DNA from: Serratia sp. UGAL515B_01
GTDB taxonomy: Bacteria; Pseudomonadota; Gammaproteobacteria; Enterobacterales; Enterobacteriaceae
NCBI RefSeq assembly: GCF_033095805.1
Contig: NZ_CP109901.1
Coordinates: forward strand, 3,655,766-3,719,765
Direction of reading: 5' to 3'
DNA: 64,000 nt
Position numbers and translations under genes: made by a program. The notes under the pieces are model-generated. The model saw only the letters and a list, made by a program, of their open reading frames with translations. It did no database searches and was not told where the DNA came from. Below, piece by piece: positions 27,334 through 37,065 of this stretch; the stretch's first letter is position 1; every line of letters begins with the position of its first letter.

Positions 27334-27916
27334 TTACTCATCCTTTCGATTAGCGTTATCCCCTTTGCCATCATTGTGGCTTAGAAGCTAGTAGGCATAT
27401 CTGGTGGCTTTTGATAGACAAAAGCGATTGTTCTCTTTTATTCGGATTTAAGTCGTGCTCATTTTACAAAAATTTTGAAATACAAATCGATTATAAACAA
27501 ATATATTTTCCATTAAATATCAATACAGAAAAAATATTTCATTTTGAGATAAAGATCGCATTATAACTTACGAATGACATATTTTTTATCCTTTCAATTC
27601 ATATCATTAAACATAAAAACAATTACATATCATTCAGTTAAATGAACTTACACATCGATACAAGCTGCTGATATCACTACGATACCAACATTTTCTCTTC
27701 GGGTTTAAGTCAAACACTTTCGCACTAACATTAGCCTGTCTCTAAGCCCCTTTTATTTTGTAAAAGTAAAAAATAAAATTCACCATTTTTTTGGGGTGTA
27801 AATTTCATTCAATCTTGAAATTGAAATTTTTATTCCCCATACTTCCCCTATGCTTCCTGCTTACTTCCTCTACCGGGTCGCAATCGAGTTTTGCTTAATG
27901 ACAGAAGGAAACGAGT
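27334..27916. promoter_or_regulatory. Divergent iolD/iolC control region
   Basis: 583 bp, very AT-rich. It contains an inverted repeat AATTTCA-N8-TGAAATT at 27801-27822 followed by a further TTGAAAT, near the iolC side, and single ATTTCA and TTGAAAT elements near 27476 and 27536 on the iolD side. TTTCA/TGAAA elements also mark the mmsA/iolT region, so they are candidate binding sites for the RpiR-type regulator encoded at 30151. Confidence 0.5.
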
Positions 27917-29863
27917 ATGGCTACACAACAAAAGCAGCTTGATGTTATTTGCCTCGGGCGGATCGCTGTTGATTTCTATGCTCAACAAATCGGCGCACGC
28001 CTGGAAGATGCCAGCACATTCGCCAAATATCTTGGCGGCTCCTCGGGCAACGTGGCTTATGGCACAGCAATTCAAGGGCTAAAATCCGGCATGTTGGCTC
28101 GCGTTGGAGATGAGCACATGGGCCGTTTCTTGCGTGAAGAACTCCAGCGCGTTGGGGTAGATACACAAAACCTGATCACTGACAAACAGCGTCTGACAGG
28201 CTTGGTGATCCTAGGTATCAAGGATCGGGATACTTTTCCGCTCATTTTCTACCGTGAGAACTGTGCCGACATGGCACTAACACCCGATGATATTGATGAA
28301 AACTACATCGCTTCATCGCGGGCTTTGGCCATCACTGGTACACATCTTTCCCACCCTAATACCCGTGCAGCGGTCCTTAAAGCACTGGAGTATGCACACA
28401 GGCACGGGCTGCGTACCGCGCTGGATATTGATTATCGGCCGGTACTGTGGGGGTTGACATCATTGGGTGATGGTGAAACCCGTTTTGTCGAATCAGAGAA
28501 AGTGACACGCGAGTTGCAGGAAGTGTTACACCATTTCGATCTGATTGTCGGAACAGAGGAAGAGTTTCATATCGCTGGTGGTAGTACAGACACGCTTACA
28601 GCCCTTAAAAATGTTCGCAAGGTTACTCAGGCAACATTGGTGTGTAAACGTGGGGCACAAGGGTGCTCGGTATTTGAAGATGACATCCCCAATAATTGGC
28701 AACAGGTCAAACTGCATTCAGGTGTTCGGGTTGAAGTGTTAAACGTATTGGGGGCTGGCGATGCTTTTATGTCTGGTCTATTGCGTGGCTACCTCAATAA
28801 TGAGGGCTGGGAGCAGGCCTGTCGTTATGCTAATGCCTGCGGAGCACTAGTTGTATCACGCCATGGTTGTGCTCCCGCCATGCCAACCAAATTCGAGCTG
28901 GACGATTATCTGCAACGCGAGCAGGATGTAAAACGCCCGGATCGCGATATACGCCTGAATCACCTACATCGCGTGACTACACGTAAACAACAGTGGCCTG
29001 AACTGTGCGTTTTTGCCTTTGATCACCGTAAACAATTGGCGGACATGGCACGCGAAGCTGGGGTTGATGACGGGCGTATTCCTCAACTAAAAACTTTGCT
29101 ATTAGCGGCAGCTCAAGCCGCAGCTAACGAGGCAGGATTAAAAGGTAACAGTGGTATTCTTGCCGATACCACTTATGGCCAAGAAGCGTTAAATGCCATT
29201 ACCGGCAAAGGGTGGTGGATTGGTCGTCCCGTCGAATTGCCAAGCTCGCGTCCATTAAGGTTAGAACACGGTAATATTGGTTCACAGTTAATCGACTGGC
29301 CGCTTGAGCACGTGGTGAAATGCTTGGTTTTCTACCACCCACTTGATGCCAAGGAATTGCGCCGTGAACAGGATGAACAAATCGTTGATATCTACCGTGG
29401 CTGTTGCAAATCTGGCCACGAGCTGCTGCTAGAAGTTATTTTGCCGGATAGTATCCCTGATAAAGATGAATCATACTACCTGGAAACACTAGAACATTTC
29501 TACCAGCTAGGCATACAACCCGACTGGTGGAAATTACCACCTCTGAGCGCAGCTACTTGGCAGAAAGTGGGAAAGCTCATTGAAACCCACGATCCATTCT
29601 GCCGAGGAGTGCTAATTCTTGGCTTGGATTCCTTAGAGGAAACCCTCCAGGCTGGTTTCGCTGCAGCTGCCGATACTTTTTGGGTCAAAGGATTCGCTGT
29701 TGGCCGTACCATTTTTGGTACCTCTTCACGCCTTTGGTTACAAGGAGAGATAAGCGACGCCGAGTTAATCGAACAAGTGAAGCAGAAATACCTCAGGCTG
29801 ATCGGTTTCTGGCGGCTGTATCGCCCACTGTCGAACAGCAGAATAAGCTCCCCTGCATTTTAA
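27917..29863 (+). CDS. iolC: Bifunctional 5-dehydro-2-deoxygluconokinase / DUF2090 protein
   Basis: 648-aa two-domain protein. Residues ~1-325 are a PfkB-family sugar kinase (VICLGRIAVDFYAQ, KYLGGSSGNVAYG, and catalytic GAGDAF near residues 279-284) that phosphorylates 5-dehydro-2-deoxygluconate. Residues ~335-635 are a DUF2090 domain (LCVFAFDHRKQLADMAREAG, WIGRPVELPSSRPLRLEHG), aldolase-like and proposed to split the phosphorylated product to dihydroxyacetone-P and malonate semialdehyde. No separate iolJ is present in the window, consistent with fusion. ATG follows AAGGAAAC. Ends in a strong terminator. Confidence 0.93.
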   Translation: MATQQKQLDVICLGRIAVDFYAQQIGARLEDASTFAKYLGGSSGNVAYGTAIQGLKSGMLARVGDEHMGRFLREELQRVGVDTQNLITDKQRLTGLVILGIKDRDTFPLIFYRENCADMALTPDDIDENYIASSRALAITGTHLSHPNTRAAVLKALEYAHRHGLRTALDIDYRPVLWGLTSLGDGETRFVESEKVTRELQEVLHHFDLIVGTEEEFHIAGGSTDTLTALKNVRKVTQATLVCKRGAQGCSVFEDDIPNNWQQVKLHSGVRVEVLNVLGAGDAFMSGLLRGYLNNEGWEQACRYANACGALVVSRHGCAPAMPTKFELDDYLQREQDVKRPDRDIRLNHLHRVTTRKQQWPELCVFAFDHRKQLADMAREAGVDDGRIPQLKTLLLAAAQAAANEAGLKGNSGILADTTYGQEALNAITGKGWWIGRPVELPSSRPLRLEHGNIGSQLIDWPLEHVVKCLVFYHPLDAKELRREQDEQIVDIYRGCCKSGHELLLEVILPDSIPDKDESYYLETLEHFYQLGIQPDWWKLPPLSAATWQKVGKLIETHDPFCRGVLILGLDSLEETLQAGFAAAADTFWVKGFAVGRTIFGTSSRLWLQGEISDAELIEQVKQKYLRLIGFWRLYRPLSNSRISSPAF

Positions 29864-29868
29864 CTCCC

Positions 29869-29905
29869 CCCTTAAAGTAGATTTTTCTGCTTTAAGGGTT
29901 TTTTT
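29869..29905 (+). terminator. Terminator of iolC
   Basis: Stem CCCTTAAAG-AGA / TCT-CTTTAAGGG (29869-29898) followed by seven T's. Confidence 0.9.
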
Positions 29906-30005
29906 GCCCATTTTCTGTGAAGTAATGCAGCTTGCAATAAAATAAATCGCTTTCTGAGGAAATGAAATTTCTACTCCGTCTGTTAGAATGACCGAATAAT
30001 GATTC

Positions 30006-30112
30006 AGGTGTATATACTCGACATAATTTAAATTGCATGTACTTTGGCAGAGTTACTTCGACACTTCGCGTAGAGCTTGACGCCTTTTTGCAATTCAACT
30101 TATCGGGATTAT
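30006..30112. repeat. Degenerate ERIC-like repeat
   Basis: Between iolC and the RpiR-type gene. The left part reads TATACTCGACATAATTTAAATTGCATG and the right part TTTTTGCAATTCAACTTATCGG, reminiscent of ERIC ends, but the centre is poorly conserved. Confidence 0.35.
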
Positions 30113-30150
30113 AAACAGATTCACCCTAGCCAATACTGCGAGCCAAATGG

Positions 30151-30987
30151 ATGAATAACCCAACTCAACTTTCACTTTTACAAGACGAGATCCGTCGCCG
30201 CTATGAAACGCTGAGCAAGCGTTTGAAACAAGTAGCACGCTATATTCTTGATAACAGTAACAGCATTGCTTTCGATACCGTTGCTTCCATCGCCGCACAT
30301 GCCAGTGTCCCACCTTCTACTCTGATCCGTTTCGCGAATGCTTTTGGATTCAGCGGGTTCAACGAAATGAAACAGGTCTTCCGCCAGCATTTGATGGAAG
30401 AAACAGTAAACTATACGGAGCGCGCCCGTCTATTCCGCCAAACCTCTTCAGACGATAGCGTTGCACCGGAGAAACCTGCAGAGATCCTAAACGTATTCAC
30501 CATGGTCAATGCGCAGGCATTGCAACAGTTACCCATGCAAATCAGTGCCGAACAGTTAGATAAGGCAGTAGAACTTTTGAACAATGCGGAAAATATCTAT
30601 GTGATCGGACTGCGTCGCTCGTTTAGCGTCGCCTCTTACCTCACTTATGCTTTACGTCATTTAGAAAGACGTGCATTTCTTATCGATGGCCTAGGTGGCA
30701 TGTTTACCGAGCAGCTTAGTATGGTAAAACCCAAAGATGTGGTGATCGCTATCAGTTACTCCCCTTATGCCAAAGAAGCGCTAGAGCTGGTGGAGTTAGG
30801 TGCTAAGCAGGGAGCACAGCAAATCGCTATCACTGATAGTCAGGTCAGCCCACTAGTTGCATTCAGTGATGTTTGCTTTGTCGTGCGTGAAGCACAGGTC
30901 GATGGATTCCGCTCTCAGGTTGCCTCAATGTGCCTGGCACAAACGCTGGCCGTATCTTTAGCACTGAATAATGCCAAGGAACTGTAA
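30151..30987 (+). CDS. RpiR-family regulator of inositol genes (IolR-like)
   Basis: 278-aa RpiR-type regulator: N-terminal helix-turn-helix (SIAAHASVPPSTLIRFANAF, ~residues 47-66) and C-terminal SIS sugar-phosphate-binding domain (ENIYVIGLRRSFSVASYLTY then VVIAISYSPYAKEALELVEL). Enterobacterial iol clusters are controlled by an RpiR-type IolR repressor, and this gene sits in the middle of the cluster, so that role is likely. Start at ATG 30151 has a weak ribosome site. A sugar-phosphate intermediate of the pathway is the expected inducer (inference). Confidence 0.88.
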   Translation: MNNPTQLSLLQDEIRRRYETLSKRLKQVARYILDNSNSIAFDTVASIAAHASVPPSTLIRFANAFGFSGFNEMKQVFRQHLMEETVNYTERARLFRQTSSDDSVAPEKPAEILNVFTMVNAQALQQLPMQISAEQLDKAVELLNNAENIYVIGLRRSFSVASYLTYALRHLERRAFLIDGLGGMFTEQLSMVKPKDVVIAISYSPYAKEALELVELGAKQGAQQIAITDSQVSPLVAFSDVCFVVREAQVDGFRSQVASMCLAQTLAVSLALNNAKEL

Positions 30988-31141
30988 TGTAAAGCCCCCC
31001 TTTATTCGTTGTAAGTGGCGCAACAATCGTTCAGACCTCGATTTACACAGCACTTGTGCTACCTACAAGTAAGTAGGGGCTGCTTCCCTATAGTTTGAAG
31101 GGCAAAGAGTAGACTATCTCTTAAGCTGCGACTTGAAACAG

Positions 31142-31164
31142 AAAAAGGCGCAGTACTCCGCACC
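31142..31164 (-). terminator. Terminator of mmsA-iolB
   Basis: On the minus strand GGTGCG / TGCGCC (two G-U pairs) forms a stem followed by five T's, 27 bp after the iolB stop. Confidence 0.6.
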
Positions 31165-31190
31165 TTAGCCTCTTAACGTTACACACCAAC

Positions 31191-32003
31191 TCATCTGTAA
31201 CTTTCACTGTTGATCCAAGCGTGCTCTTTCTCCCAAGTGAATTTCCAAAGACGCACTGGACCCGCCATAACGTTCAGATAGTAGTTATCGTAACCGGCAA
31301 GCGTTGCTACCGGATGGTAGCCCCTAGGTACTTTCACTACATCTCGATTATATACCGACATACATTCATCCAGCGAGCGATCGTCGGTATATACACGTTG
31401 CAAACAGAATCCTTGCTCGGGATGAAGGCGATGGTAATAGGTTTCCTCTAGGTAAGTTTCGTCTGGCGAATGCTCTTGGTCATGCTTATGGCTCGGATAA
31501 GAGCTGGTATTCCCTTCATCAGTATAAACTTCCACCACCAGCAAACTGTCAGCAGGTTGGCTATCCGGCAGAATATTATGAACCAACCGTTGGTTACGGC
31601 CCTTACCACGTCGTTCTACACCTACGTCCGCAGGGCTAATCAAGCGCGAAGACAAGTTTCCTTTACTTGGAGCACTACACACAGCCAACTCCAAGTCACT
31701 TTCTGCCCTAACTTCGACATGTTCATGGTGCGGAACATATACTCCGTAAGGAGGTATACGTTCAAACGGACTCATACGTTTGCCAATATGCGGGTAATCA
31801 GCATGCCTCGTTGCCACAGAAGCAATGCCTGCCACTAAAACCAAGCATAGCTCTCTATCTCTACTCTCCAATTTTAGCATCTGCCCCGTCTGCATACGGT
31901 AGACTTCAAAACCAACAAAACGCCAATTGGCATTTTCTGGAGTAACACACTGAATGCGACCATTAGCATCTGGTTGCTGACATTTAGCCAGTAGTGAAGA
32001 CAT
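31191..32003 (-). CDS. iolB: 5-deoxy-glucuronate isomerase
   Basis: 270-aa KduI/IolB-family bicupin that converts 5-deoxy-D-glucuronate to 5-dehydro-2-deoxy-D-gluconate, the substrate of IolC. Conserved region with probable metal ligands: SSYPSHKHDQ, LEETYYHRL and VPRGYHPVATLAGYDNYYLN. ATG follows AAGGAGAAG. Second gene of a minus-strand pair behind mmsA, 134 bp apart, closed by a hairpin. Confidence 0.94.
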   Translation of the reverse strand: MSSLLAKCQQPDANGRIQCVTPENANWRFVGFEVYRMQTGQMLKLESRDRELCLVLVAGIASVATRHADYPHIGKRMSPFERIPPYGVYVPHHEHVEVRAESDLELAVCSAPSKGNLSSRLISPADVGVERRGKGRNQRLVHNILPDSQPADSLLVVEVYTDEGNTSSYPSHKHDQEHSPDETYLEETYYHRLHPEQGFCLQRVYTDDRSLDECMSVYNRDVVKVPRGYHPVATLAGYDNYYLNVMAGPVRLWKFTWEKEHAWINSESYR

Positions 32004-32137
32004 GACACTTCTCCTTATATCCTGTGTTTAATCACTCTTACCGCCTATAGACGGCATTATTGAAGTCACACAGGTTTAGATATCAGCAAAAAAGCCATTA
32101 TTTTTGTTAAATAACGGCCCAGCGTACTTTGCAGGAA

Positions 32138-33643
32138 TTAACCCAACGTTGGCATACTGTATTCAGATACCGTTTGCTGACCAGCCGGCCACCGTGCTGT
32201 AACCGTCTTCATTCTGGTGTAAAAACGCACACCGTCTGTACCGTGTACATTAAGCGCACCGAATACTGAACGTTTCCAACCACCAAAGCTGTGGAAAGCC
32301 ATAGGCACCGGTACGGGTACGTTAACTCCCGCCATCCCAGCCTGAACTTCATGTACAAACTGGCGTGCACAATGACCATTACTGGTAAAAATAGCGCTAC
32401 CGTTGCCAAATTCGTGACTATTAACCGTATCAATGGCGGTTTGGTAATCAGAGACTCGCAAGATACCTAACACCGGCCCGAAGATCTCTTCGCGATAGAT
32501 ACGCATGTCAGGTTTTACATTGTCGAATAAAGTTCCACCAACATAGAAGCCATTAGGGTAACCAGGCACTTGGTAACGACGGCCATCGACCACTAATTTC
32601 GCGCCTTCTGCTACACCGATATCAATATAATCCAACACCTTTTTCTGATGGGCAGATGAGACCAATGGCCCCATTTCATTTTCCTCCCCACCTTGCTTAA
32701 TACCTGGCCCTACACGCAATTGGGTAATAAGAGGTTTGAGTTTAGCGATTAGTTTATCTGCGGTGTCATCACCAACCACTACGGCGACAGGTAACGCCAT
32801 ACAGCGTTCACCAGCAGACCCAAACGCTCCCCCCATCAACGCATTGACAGTAGCATCCAGATCCGCATCCGGCATCACTATTGCCTGATTTTTTGCAGCA
32901 CCGAAAGCTTGTACACGTTTGCCATGCGCACTAGCAGTAGTATAAATATGTTCAGCAACGACAGAAGAACCAACAAAACTCACTGCTTGGATACGTGGGT
33001 CGGTACACAACTGTGAGGCTTCCCCATTGCCGCAATGAACCACGTTGAACACTCCATCAGGCAAGCCAGCTTCTTTCAACAACTCGGCCAAACGTACTGA
33101 AGCAGAAGGGACTAGCGCGGGTGGTTTCAAAACGAAGGTGTTACCACAGGCCAGTGCAATCGGAAACATCCACATCGGCACCATTGCTGGAAAATTGAAT
33201 GGCGTGATCCCCGCCACCACACCCAATGGCTGCATTAATGAAAAACTGTCGACGCCGGTGCCCACATCAGGTGAGTATTCCCCTTTGATGAGATGTGGGA
33301 TCCCACAGGCAAATTCCACGACTTCCATTCCCCGCGTCAACTCCCCGAGCGCATCGGAATAAACTTTGCCATGCTCACTGACGATAAGTTGCGCCAATTC
33401 TTCACGATGCTTTTCCAGCAACGCTTTAAAATTGAACATAATACGTGCTCGACGTAACGGTGTGGTTCGTGCCCAATCGGTAAACGCCCGATGGGCGACA
33501 TCGATGGTCTGTTTTACCTCGGCGGCGGTACTCTGTGTCACACGGCGTTCAACCTGGCCGGTTGCAGGATTATGCACGTCAACAGTCTGATTACTGCTGC
33601 TCAGGCAAACCTGCCCACCAATAAAGTTACCCACGGTTTTCAT
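32138..33643 (-). CDS. mmsA: CoA-acylating methylmalonate/malonate-semialdehyde dehydrogenase
   Basis: 501-aa aldehyde dehydrogenase (IolA/MmsA) that turns malonate semialdehyde into acetyl-CoA with loss of CO2, the last step of inositol breakdown. NAD-binding region ITPFNFPAMVPMWMFPIALA, catalytic Cys near residue 280 in GSAGERCMALP, and the Asn of AKNQAIVMPDADLD that replaces the general-base Glu in this CoA-dependent class. The segment KPPALVPSA differs from the usual KPSE-DPSA. ATG follows GAGGGTGAG. First gene of mmsA-iolB. Confidence 0.93.
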   Translation of the reverse strand: MKTVGNFIGGQVCLSSSNQTVDVHNPATGQVERRVTQSTAAEVKQTIDVAHRAFTDWARTTPLRRARIMFNFKALLEKHREELAQLIVSEHGKVYSDALGELTRGMEVVEFACGIPHLIKGEYSPDVGTGVDSFSLMQPLGVVAGITPFNFPAMVPMWMFPIALACGNTFVLKPPALVPSASVRLAELLKEAGLPDGVFNVVHCGNGEASQLCTDPRIQAVSFVGSSVVAEHIYTTASAHGKRVQAFGAAKNQAIVMPDADLDATVNALMGGAFGSAGERCMALPVAVVVGDDTADKLIAKLKPLITQLRVGPGIKQGGEENEMGPLVSSAHQKKVLDYIDIGVAEGAKLVVDGRRYQVPGYPNGFYVGGTLFDNVKPDMRIYREEIFGPVLGILRVSDYQTAIDTVNSHEFGNGSAIFTSNGHCARQFVHEVQAGMAGVNVPVPVPMAFHSFGGWKRSVFGALNVHGTDGVRFYTRMKTVTARWPAGQQTVSEYSMPTLG

Positions 33644-34199
33644 GTCTCACCCTCTTTTATGTCCGCTATCGTCCACAGTCCATTGCGCTGCTACACACTG
33701 TGGCATTCATTGATCCACCTACGGGATAGGATTCACAAGCAGGCTAAATCCTGACCATATGAAACAAACTCTATTCCATTGAAAAAAAAGTTTCAAATGA
33801 AATATTTTAGAAAATTATTTTTATCAAAGTGGATAGCAAATTTACCAAACTGAATATATGCATCAGCAATGGTAATCGATCAGGCACATAGCTTAGTTTT
33901 AGTCATATTTTTCAGATATTTTATGACCTTCACATAGAAATCACCTCTATTCAGAGAGAAGTTTTTTACCTGTATTAGCAACCGGAGAAGTGACTAACAA
34001 TCATATTAGTGCCAATTTTTTGAACTAGATCCAAAAATCAATATTTCATTATTCACTAAATATGAAATAAATGTTTTTGTTAAACAAAGGACAACCTGAA
34101 TCATTCCACCTTGATTACAGACACGCTTTATATTTCTGTCCCCTGCACCTCTACAGATCACTTCGTGGGCAGAAATCAGGATAAAAATCGGAGCAACGT
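33644..34199. promoter_or_regulatory. Divergent mmsA/iolT control region
   Basis: 556 bp, AT-rich, no gene. It carries TTGAAA-N6-TTTCAA at 33779-33796 with a further ATGAAAT at 33797, about 135-160 bp upstream of mmsA, and TATTTCA-N14-TGAAATA at 34042-34069 about 130 bp upstream of iolT. These share the TTTCA/TGAAA arms seen before iolC and are candidate RpiR-regulator sites. Confidence 0.5.
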
Positions 34200-35642
34200 A
34201 TGTCACATCAGCGTAAACACAATACTGGGTATATTCTGCGAATCTGTGGGATCGCAGCACTCGGTGGCATTTTGTTTGGTTATGATACCGCCGTGATTTC
34301 AGGGGCAATAGAAGCCCTGAAAACCTACTTCAACCTCAGCCCATTGGAAACCGGCTGGGCAGTCTCCAACGTTGTAGTTGGCTGTGTAGTTGGGGCCTTC
34401 ATCGCCGGACCACTTGCCGGACATTTTGGCCGTAAAAAAGCCCTGATGCTGGCAGCATTGCTATTTACTATTTCTGCCATTGGCTCCTCTTTGGCCCCTA
34501 CATTCACTTGGTTTGTCATTTATCGCATTATCGGTGGTCTGGCGGTGGGAATAGCGGCCACTGTTTCCCCCATGTACATGTCGGAGGTTTCGCCAAAAGA
34601 TATGCGTGGCCGAGCTCTCAGCATGCAGCAATTCGCTATTGTGTTTGGCCAAATACTGATTTTTTATGTCAACTTCAAGATTGCCAGTATCGCCAGCGAA
34701 ACATGGTTAATTGAGATGGGGTGGCGCTGGATGTTCGCCTCGGGCGTTATTCCCTGCATATTGTTCTGTATTCTAGTCTTCATCATTCCTGAATCACCGC
34801 GCTGGAATGTGATGGTGGGGCGTGATGATCAAGCTCTGGCGATGTTGACCCGAGTTTCTAATGCGCAGCATGCACAAAGCGTACTACGGGAAATCAAGGA
34901 CTCCGTCCGCCAAGATCAGAAAGACCATAAACAGAAACTAAACTACAGCGATGTGCGTGTCCGTTTCATTCTGTTTGTCGGCTGTATGATCGCTATGCTG
35001 CAACAGGTTACTGGGGTTAACGTGATGATGTATTACGCACCCGTTGTGCTGAAAACCGTCACTGAAAATGCACAGGAAGCGTTATTCCAAACTATCTGGA
35101 TCGGCGTTTTGCAGCTTGTCGGTTCAGTGATTGGTGCCATGCTGATGGATCGTATGGGACGCATTCCACTGATGCGCTGGGGAACACTTGGAAGCATTGC
35201 TGGCTTGTTGATCACCTCTTATGCACTTTATACCCAGGCTACTGGATATTTTGCACTGTTTGGCATGTTGTTCTTTATGGTGTTTTACGCTTTGTCATGG
35301 GGCGTGGGAGCTTGGGTGCTGGTTTCCGAGATCTTCCCTAATCGAATGCGTTCACAGGGAATGAGCATTGCTGTCGGTTGCATGTGGTTGGCTAACTTTG
35401 TCGTGTCACAGAGCTTCCCGATGATCAATGACCAGCCTTATCTGTTCTCGACCTTCCACGGTGCTTTTCCTATGTGGATCTTTGCTATCTGTTGTCTATT
35501 CAGCTATTGGTTTATCGGCCGCTTTATCCCTGAAACAAAAGGGATATCTCTGGAGAAAATGGAGGACGTAGTAATGGCGAAACGCTATCGCCAGCCATTA
35601 TCAGATGTGAAGACCGCATCAATAGAACACGGCAAGCCTTGA
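34200..35642 (+). CDS. iolT: MFS myo-inositol:proton symporter
   Basis: 480-aa sugar-porter-family transporter with 12 membrane segments. Signatures: GGILFGYDTAVISGA in TM1, GRKKAL and GGLAVGIAATVSPMYMSEVSPKDMRGR after TM2-4, PESPRWN before the central loop, QQVTGVNVMMYYAP in TM7 and PETKGISLEKME at the end. This matches inositol transporters of the IolT type, and its position in the iol cluster makes inositol the likely substrate. ATG follows GGAG at 7 nt. Confidence 0.9.
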   Translation: MSHQRKHNTGYILRICGIAALGGILFGYDTAVISGAIEALKTYFNLSPLETGWAVSNVVVGCVVGAFIAGPLAGHFGRKKALMLAALLFTISAIGSSLAPTFTWFVIYRIIGGLAVGIAATVSPMYMSEVSPKDMRGRALSMQQFAIVFGQILIFYVNFKIASIASETWLIEMGWRWMFASGVIPCILFCILVFIIPESPRWNVMVGRDDQALAMLTRVSNAQHAQSVLREIKDSVRQDQKDHKQKLNYSDVRVRFILFVGCMIAMLQQVTGVNVMMYYAPVVLKTVTENAQEALFQTIWIGVLQLVGSVIGAMLMDRMGRIPLMRWGTLGSIAGLLITSYALYTQATGYFALFGMLFFMVFYALSWGVGAWVLVSEIFPNRMRSQGMSIAVGCMWLANFVVSQSFPMINDQPYLFSTFHGAFPMWIFAICCLFSYWFIGRFIPETKGISLEKMEDVVMAKRYRQPLSDVKTASIEHGKP

Positions 35643-35658
35643 AACATACACTATGGAT

Positions 35659-35695
35659 TTCAAGTTGCAGCTAAGTAAACACACTGCAATTTGAA
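35659..35695. repeat. Mini-ERIC hairpin between iolT and iolI-like gene
   Basis: TTCAAGTTGCAG (35659-35670) pairs with CTGCAATTTGAA (35684-35695). These are ERIC end sequences with the centre lost. It is placed right after the iolT stop. Confidence 0.65.
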
Positions 35696-35738
35696 GAATA
35701 AAACAACCCACCACCAATAACTCCAGGAATAACGCATC

Positions 35739-36575
35739 ATGGTCATTGGTTCAGAACGCTTTTGTGTTAACCGAAAGATCGCACCTAATCTCACGTTAGA
35801 GAACTTCTTCCGCTTGGTAGCTCGTTGTGGGTTAAGTAAAGTTGAGCTGCGTAACGATATGCAGGGCGGCAAAGTGACGGATAATCTGAGTGACACACAG
35901 TTGAATAGGTTAGCAACAGAATACAACATTGAGATCGTCACCATTAACGCTCTGGAAATGTTCAATCGGATAGAAGACAAAGCTACGTTACTGAAAAAAG
36001 CAGAAACATTGTTAAAACAGGCAAAAGCGATTAATAGCACGGCAGTCGTTATGTGCCCAGACTGTAATGCAGGCGATCAGCGCAGTGACACGCAAAAGAG
36101 AGCTGATACGCTAACAGCGCTGCAGCTACTTGCCCCATTGTTCAAGCATTACAACGTAAAAGGCTATGTTGAACCTTTGGGTTTTGGTTCCAGTTCGTTA
36201 CGTTCTTCTTTGTTGACCCAGTCAATTATTCGCGATTCTGCTGCGCCCTATAAGATTGTTTTGGATACCTTCCATCACTACCTGACTGACACAGCCCAGC
36301 AAGACTTTGATGCGCAGATCCAGATTGACCAAATTGGCTTGGTACACCTCTCTGGCGTTGAGGAATCACTGGCTAAAGAAGCGCTAACTGATGAAGAACG
36401 CATTATGCTTAGTGATAAAGATCGGTTAGCTAGCATTAGCCAAGTACATAATCTCGAACGCTTGGGTTACCAAGGCACCTACTCTTTTGAGCCGTTCTCT
36501 TCACAGTTAAATAACTGGACAGAAAGCGATATAGAACGTGAAATTCGGCAAAGCATCGCGTTATTGCAAGCGTAG
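35739..36575 (+). CDS. IolI-like sugar isomerase/epimerase (2-keto-myo-inositol isomerase)
   Basis: 278-aa TIM-barrel protein of the AP-endonuclease-2 / IolI fold. Features in order: LVARCGLSKVELRNDM, TINALEMFNR, VMCPDCNAG, GYVEPLGFGSSSLRS, KIVLDTFHHYL (metal-binding Asp/His) and YSFEPFSS (Glu). IolI interconverts inosose isomers so that other inositol stereoisomers enter the pathway. The family is broad, so IolI rather than another epimerase is supported mainly by location 96 bp after iolT. ATG follows AGGA. Confidence 0.75.
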   Translation: MVIGSERFCVNRKIAPNLTLENFFRLVARCGLSKVELRNDMQGGKVTDNLSDTQLNRLATEYNIEIVTINALEMFNRIEDKATLLKKAETLLKQAKAINSTAVVMCPDCNAGDQRSDTQKRADTLTALQLLAPLFKHYNVKGYVEPLGFGSSSLRSSLLTQSIIRDSAAPYKIVLDTFHHYLTDTAQQDFDAQIQIDQIGLVHLSGVEESLAKEALTDEERIMLSDKDRLASISQVHNLERLGYQGTYSFEPFSSQLNNWTESDIEREIRQSIALLQA

Positions 36576-36789
36576 TTCAAGCGCCCTCAAGGACAATGGC
36601 AGATATTGCTTCTTCGGCAAACAGGACAACGAGTTGGGCACAGCGAATGCTTGCTGCAATAACCAATCACACTAAAAATTTTTACCAGGAGTTCAGTAAA
36701 CAATACATTAAACTTAGCGCCAAAAACCGTTGCTTCAACTCACAGGTTATCTGCTGATTCACCCGATTTTCGTTTGAAAGAAGTATGAT

Positions 36790-36880
36790 CTATACCTAAG
36801 CAGCTTCAAGATGCAGGAGGATACAGGAGCAAGGATACCTTGGTGCATGCCTTAGCATGTGGCGAAGGTGAACAACAATT
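36790..36880. repeat. ERIC-like fragment
   Basis: TATACCTAAGCAGCTTCAAGATGCAGG (split here as TATACCTAAGCAGC + TTCAAGATGCAGG) resembles one ERIC end; the centre and second end are not clear. Confidence 0.35.
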
Positions 36881-36894
36881 GCTAGGAAGAACCT

Positions 36895-37041
36895 GTGAGA
36901 ACCGATTTAAATACCGCAACACAGCAGCACGAAGAGGAAATCACAAGGATGTGGTTTCTGACTGATTTGAGCGCTTTCTACAACATCCCCCTTGACGAAC
37001 ACGATCACCACCGCCAGCTTGAAGCATGGCGAGTCAGCTAA
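36895..37041 (+). CDS. Possible small protein, 48 aa
   Basis: Short reading frame starting at GTG 36895, preceded by AGGAAG at 5 nt, ending TAA 37041. The product is polar and His/Asp/Glu-rich at the C-terminus (MWFLTDLSAFYNIPLDEHDH then HRQLEAWRVS). I do not recognise it. The ribosome site and the protein-like composition are the only support; an alternative start is ATG 36949. It could also be chance coding in a repeat-containing spacer. Confidence 0.35.
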   Translation: MRTDLNTATQQHEEEITRMWFLTDLSAFYNIPLDEHDHHRQLEAWRVS

Positions 37042-37065
37042 GGCAATAAAATGATTTCGGATTCA

